A DNA stretch of 64,000 nucleotides from Nitrospira sp. (GTDB lineage: Bacteria; Nitrospirota; Thermodesulfovibrionia; Thermodesulfovibrionales; Dissulfurispiraceae), in NCBI GenBank assembly GCA_002634385.1, contig NSJL01000003.1, positions 124,001 through 188,000 on the forward strand, written 5' to 3'. Under the pieces are notes generated by a model that saw nothing but the letters and a program-made list of their open reading frames with translations, had not been told where the DNA came from and made no database searches. The position numbers and the translations under genes were made by a program. How positions within the stretch are numbered: position 1 is the stretch's first letter; each line of letters opens with the position of its first letter. Of this stretch, positions 62,301 through 64,000 are shown piece after piece.

Positions 62301-62901
62301 GCTGGAGGTTCTGTTTCGAGGACTCGAGCTTCGACAGGGCCTCCGCTTTCCGTACCTTGTACTTCATGACCCCCGCCACCTCTTCGATAAGGTAGCGCCT
62401 GTCCTGGGGTTTCGTATTGATTATCTCGGAGACCTTCCCCTGGTCCATGATGGAATAGCTCTTGACGTCGAGCCCCGTATCAAGGAAGATGTCCTTGATA
62501 TCCTTGAGCCTGCACTGTTTCTTGTTGATAAGGTACTCGCTTTCGCCCGACCGGTACAGCCTGCGGGAGACGATCACCTCGTCCCTGGGGGAGGCAGGGG
62601 CAGGGGAGTGCCCGTTGCCGTTCTCGTCGGTACCCGCGTTCCCCTGGGTGATGATGAGGGATACTTCCGCCATTCCCTTCGGTTTTACATTCGCCGAGCC
62701 CTGGAAGATGACCTCTTCCATCTTCTCGCCGCGCAGGCTCTTGGCGCTCTGTTCGCCGAGGACCCACCGGAAAGAGTCCACCACATTGCTCTTTCCGCAC
62801 CCGTTGGGTCCTACAATGCAGGTAACTCCGTGGTGGAGACGGAAGGTCACTTTGTCGGCAAAGGACTTGAAGCCGATCAGCTCGATTTGCTTGATTCTCA
62901 T
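59332..62901 (-). CDS. smc: Chromosome segregation protein SMC
   Basis: An 1189-residue SMC ATPase, full length. The Walker A GPNGCGKSNVVDSFRWVLGE is near residue 32; long coiled-coil arms (about 170-500 and 680-1000) flank a hinge around 510-670; the signature HLMSGGEKALTSL and Walker B CILDEVDAPLDE are near the C-terminus. It compacts and segregates DNA with ScpA and ScpB, which are not in the window. It is divergent from dsrA and upstream of the FAD oxidase gene. Confidence 0.95.
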   Translation of the reverse strand: MRIKQIELIGFKSFADKVTFRLHHGVTCIVGPNGCGKSNVVDSFRWVLGEQSAKSLRGEKMEEVIFQGSANVKPKGMAEVSLIITQGNAGTDENGNGHSPAPASPRDEVIVSRRLYRSGESEYLINKKQCRLKDIKDIFLDTGLDVKSYSIMDQGKVSEIINTKPQDRRYLIEEVAGVMKYKVRKAEALSKLESSKQNLQRINDIVHEVRRQINSLDRQVKKAERYKRLSEEMREIELRMGKRDYVRLSEVLEALQAEIERLGEIDSSKRGALSSLENQIETKRLEMVEKEKALTALENDLYAKEREIAEAEKLVAVLKTEMENKRNTISRLTLQQEGFDARREELLRRTGEIEDTVRTLSASMTELSEELRERKASLTEMELVIGDREGEIEEKRRELFRVSETLSHKKNELQKLLSSLETLTYRESSSLRDRESIQEGLAALEKTIGAGEEGVRAARGRRTELLAEQDALVEETERVTAEIEDRKALLSRERESLASNTSRLHSLKELTVDRSLMDLLAESRESLHFSGQVLSDIVSAGKEYEKAVEAALSEKINSLLLSEAEDIIAAVRLIKEKNLGKTALLYSGFDAGEGKRESTPLGHEAVIGKVSDFISFENSDFREAAGRILENTYIVRDLQSAIEIRKTHPLRNSILATLDGEVIDRDGVILAGQGKDILKRKREIRELQRTVEQQQALIATAENEVSTLTSLLAGRKELLRTVRNSVVEVEKEISLSEHSLQGQREESERKRRRLSFLDTETAALAEEKETLTGLIAAKEEEIGRVEKERESLNEGITTLQSSIASVKAEYEEARSSLTDIKLTLGSHKEKIEALQREGEHLRRTIQELERSKESAEREIRETETRLTDSAVELRNREEGIRALVGEADRMRQERAARKEVIETENRTLLEESNALRALRAEIDSVAQEMAAARSKEVEHRLRRENRESSLMQKYGIEIGQEEVVLEGFDAQEDSEKAAQLGEKIRDLGPVNLGTIEEYEELKTRYDFLTQQQQDLNMSIAELEEAISRINASTRRKLREAYDALRTKFAEVFTLLFGGGKADIVLTDEENILESGLDIVAQPPGKKLQNIHLMSGGEKALTSLTLLFAGFLIKPSPLCILDEVDAPLDESNTFRFSQMIRELSRDTQFIVITHNKTTMEAADYLYGITMEEPGVSKALSLQFAGTENVA

Positions 62902-63104
62902 AGCCTCTCATTTTACGGCGTTCCGCGCGAAAGGGTCAAGGCAAGGTTAAAAAAGCAGCTAATGTTATAATTAAATTTTTTAATTTGACCCTCCCCATGA
63001 TAAAATAGTAGCCTGTATTGTTCAGGTAGACCTTGGTTGTCTGAAGCCAACTGAGCGTGTGTTGATCGTAAACGGGCGAAAATCAAATAACAAGGAGGAA
63101 GTTT

Positions 63105-64000
63105 ATGCCAAAAAAGTATGAAACTCCGCTGTTGGACGAGCTGGAAAAGGGCCCCTTCCCCAGCTTTGTCACGGAAATCAAAAAAGCGGCCGCGAAGAAC
63201 GACATGGCGGCGGATGAGCTCGGGCAGCTCGAAAAATCGTACCGTGAAAGGCGCGGTTACTGGAAACACGGCGGTATTGTCGGCGTCCGCGGATACGGAG
63301 GCGGTGTCATCGGCAGGTACTCGTCCCTCCCTGAAGAGTTTCCCAGTGTTGCAAATTTCCACACCATCAGGATCAACTCCGTTTCCGGTTTCTTCTATAC
63401 TTCGCAAATTCTCAAGGAGATGTGCGATCTCTGGGACAAATACGGGAGCGGTCTCACCAATATGCACGGATCGACGGGGGACCTCATCCTCCTCGGAACG
63501 AGCACCGAGAACCTCGAACCGATCTTTGCCGAGTTTTCCTCCCGCGGGTGGGACCTGGGCGGCTCCGGCTCCGCATTGAGGACGCCGAGCTGCTGCGTAG
63601 GCCCGGCCCGCTGTGAGTGGTCGAATATCGATACTCTCGACATCAATTACAACCTTACCCAGGAGTGGCAGGATGAGATGCACCGGCCTGCTTTTCCCTA
63701 TAAATTCAAGTTTAAAACAGCGGGGTGCGCGGTCGACTGTATCGCCTCCATTGCCCGTGCGGACTGTTCCATCATCGGAACCTGGAAGGGCACCATCGCC
63801 GTCAATCAGGACGAAGTCGCCAACTACGCGAAAAACGGCATGAATATCAAGGAAGAAATCGTTGACATGTGCCCGAGCAGGTGCATGAGCTACGACGGCA
63901 CGGAACTGAAAATCAGGGATGAGGACTGCGTGCGTTGTATGCACTGCATCGCCAAGATGACCAAGGCGCTGAAAGCCACCGGCGAGAAGGGCGCGACCAT
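63105..64000 (+). CDS. dsrA: Dissimilatory sulfite reductase subunit alpha, 5' part
   Basis: The first 298 residues; the gene runs off the window. DsrA with DsrB reduces sulfite toward sulfide with sirohaem and 4Fe-4S clusters in the cytoplasm. Cluster/sirohaem ligands are visible in TPSCCVGPARCEW and TAGCAVDCIASIARADC, and the inserted ferredoxin domain begins at DEDCVRCMHCIAKM. Strong AAGGAGGAAGTTT before the ATG. The 203-nt divergent gap to smc is AT-rich and holds a TATAAT box at 62966-62971 but no clear -35. dsrB is presumably just downstream. Confidence 0.95.
   Translation, partial: MPKKYETPLLDELEKGPFPSFVTEIKKAAAKNDMAADELGQLEKSYRERRGYWKHGGIVGVRGYGGGVIGRYSSLPEEFPSVANFHTIRINSVSGFFYTSQILKEMCDLWDKYGSGLTNMHGSTGDLILLGTSTENLEPIFAEFSSRGWDLGGSGSALRTPSCCVGPARCEWSNIDTLDINYNLTQEWQDEMHRPAFPYKFKFKTAGCAVDCIASIARADCSIIGTWKGTIAVNQDEVANYAKNGMNIKEEIVDMCPSRCMSYDGTELKIRDEDCVRCMHCIAKMTKALKATGEKGAT

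Noticed and set aside
62943..63006. Paired -35/-10 promoter for dsrA
   Set aside because: TATAAT at 62966 and TTGACC at 62985 exist, but neither has a partner box at proper spacing, so I list no promoter.

Overview
The window reads as chromosomal DNA of a Gram-negative, sulfate- or sulfite-reducing bacterium. The last gene is the 5' part of dsrA (dissimilatory sulfite reductase alpha), lptF and lptG show an LPS outer membrane, and two PEP-CTERM proteins plus GDP-mannose enzymes point to exopolysaccharide-linked protein sorting. The mix would fit Nitrospirota or Desulfobacterota, but the sequence alone does not settle which. No rRNA, tRNA, CRISPR array, phage or transposase gene was recognised.

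Layout. 1-6.9 kb: a PEP-CTERM protein, a calcineurin-like phosphoesterase, a lipoprotein, a Crp-family regulator, manB- and manC-type enzymes, and a TPR protein on the minus strand. 7-7.9 kb: a large dispersed repeat, followed by a sigma-54 promoter and a second PEP-CTERM gene. 9-14.6 kb: a sugar-phosphate cluster (class II aldolase, divergent phosphoglycerate kinase, two phosphofructokinases). 14.9-16.4 kb: a REC-AraC regulator, then an intergenic region that appears to hold a sigma-54-driven small RNA and another repeat. 16.4-23.4 kb: housekeeping genes (RAM-domain protein, Toprim protein, YraN nuclease, class IV aminotransferase, deoC, lptF/lptG, an IscA/HesB-like protein, hemB).

24-58 kb is the accessory heart of the window. 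Two very large open reading frames encode a split PUFA-synthase-like polyketide/fatty-acid synthase (NPD-NPD-KS-AT-ACP-KR-DH and KS-AT-DH-PPTase). They are followed by a free ACP, an alkaline-phosphatase-superfamily enzyme, an alpha/beta hydrolase, a propeller-like protein, a HlyD fusion with a degenerate M50-like membrane domain, and a sulfotransferase. After a repeat insertion come a secreted esterase, a NodT-type outer-membrane channel, two tandem secreted propeller-like paralogues and a secreted hydrolase. Then follows a compact APS kinase - PAP phosphatase - sulfotransferase - alkaline-phosphatase-superfamily operon. I infer that the region makes, sulfates and exports an unusual lipid or polyketide, with its own PAPS supply and PAP clearance beside a dissimilatory sulfur gene. 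An alternative is sulfation-driven terminal-olefin formation. 58-64 kb: glcD-like oxidase, smc and dsrA.

Regulation. The synthase operon has a near-ideal sigma-54 promoter (GG-N10-GC) with three upstream copies of a 19-nt motif of form TGTAA-N4-T-YYCGAC. The same motif occurs three times upstream of a second perfect sigma-54 promoter on the minus strand at 15.85 kb, which drives a short non-coding stretch ending in a perfect palindrome. One sigma-54 activator may therefore control both the biosynthetic cluster and a small RNA. A further perfect sigma-54 promoter precedes the second PEP-CTERM gene, without nearby copies of the motif.
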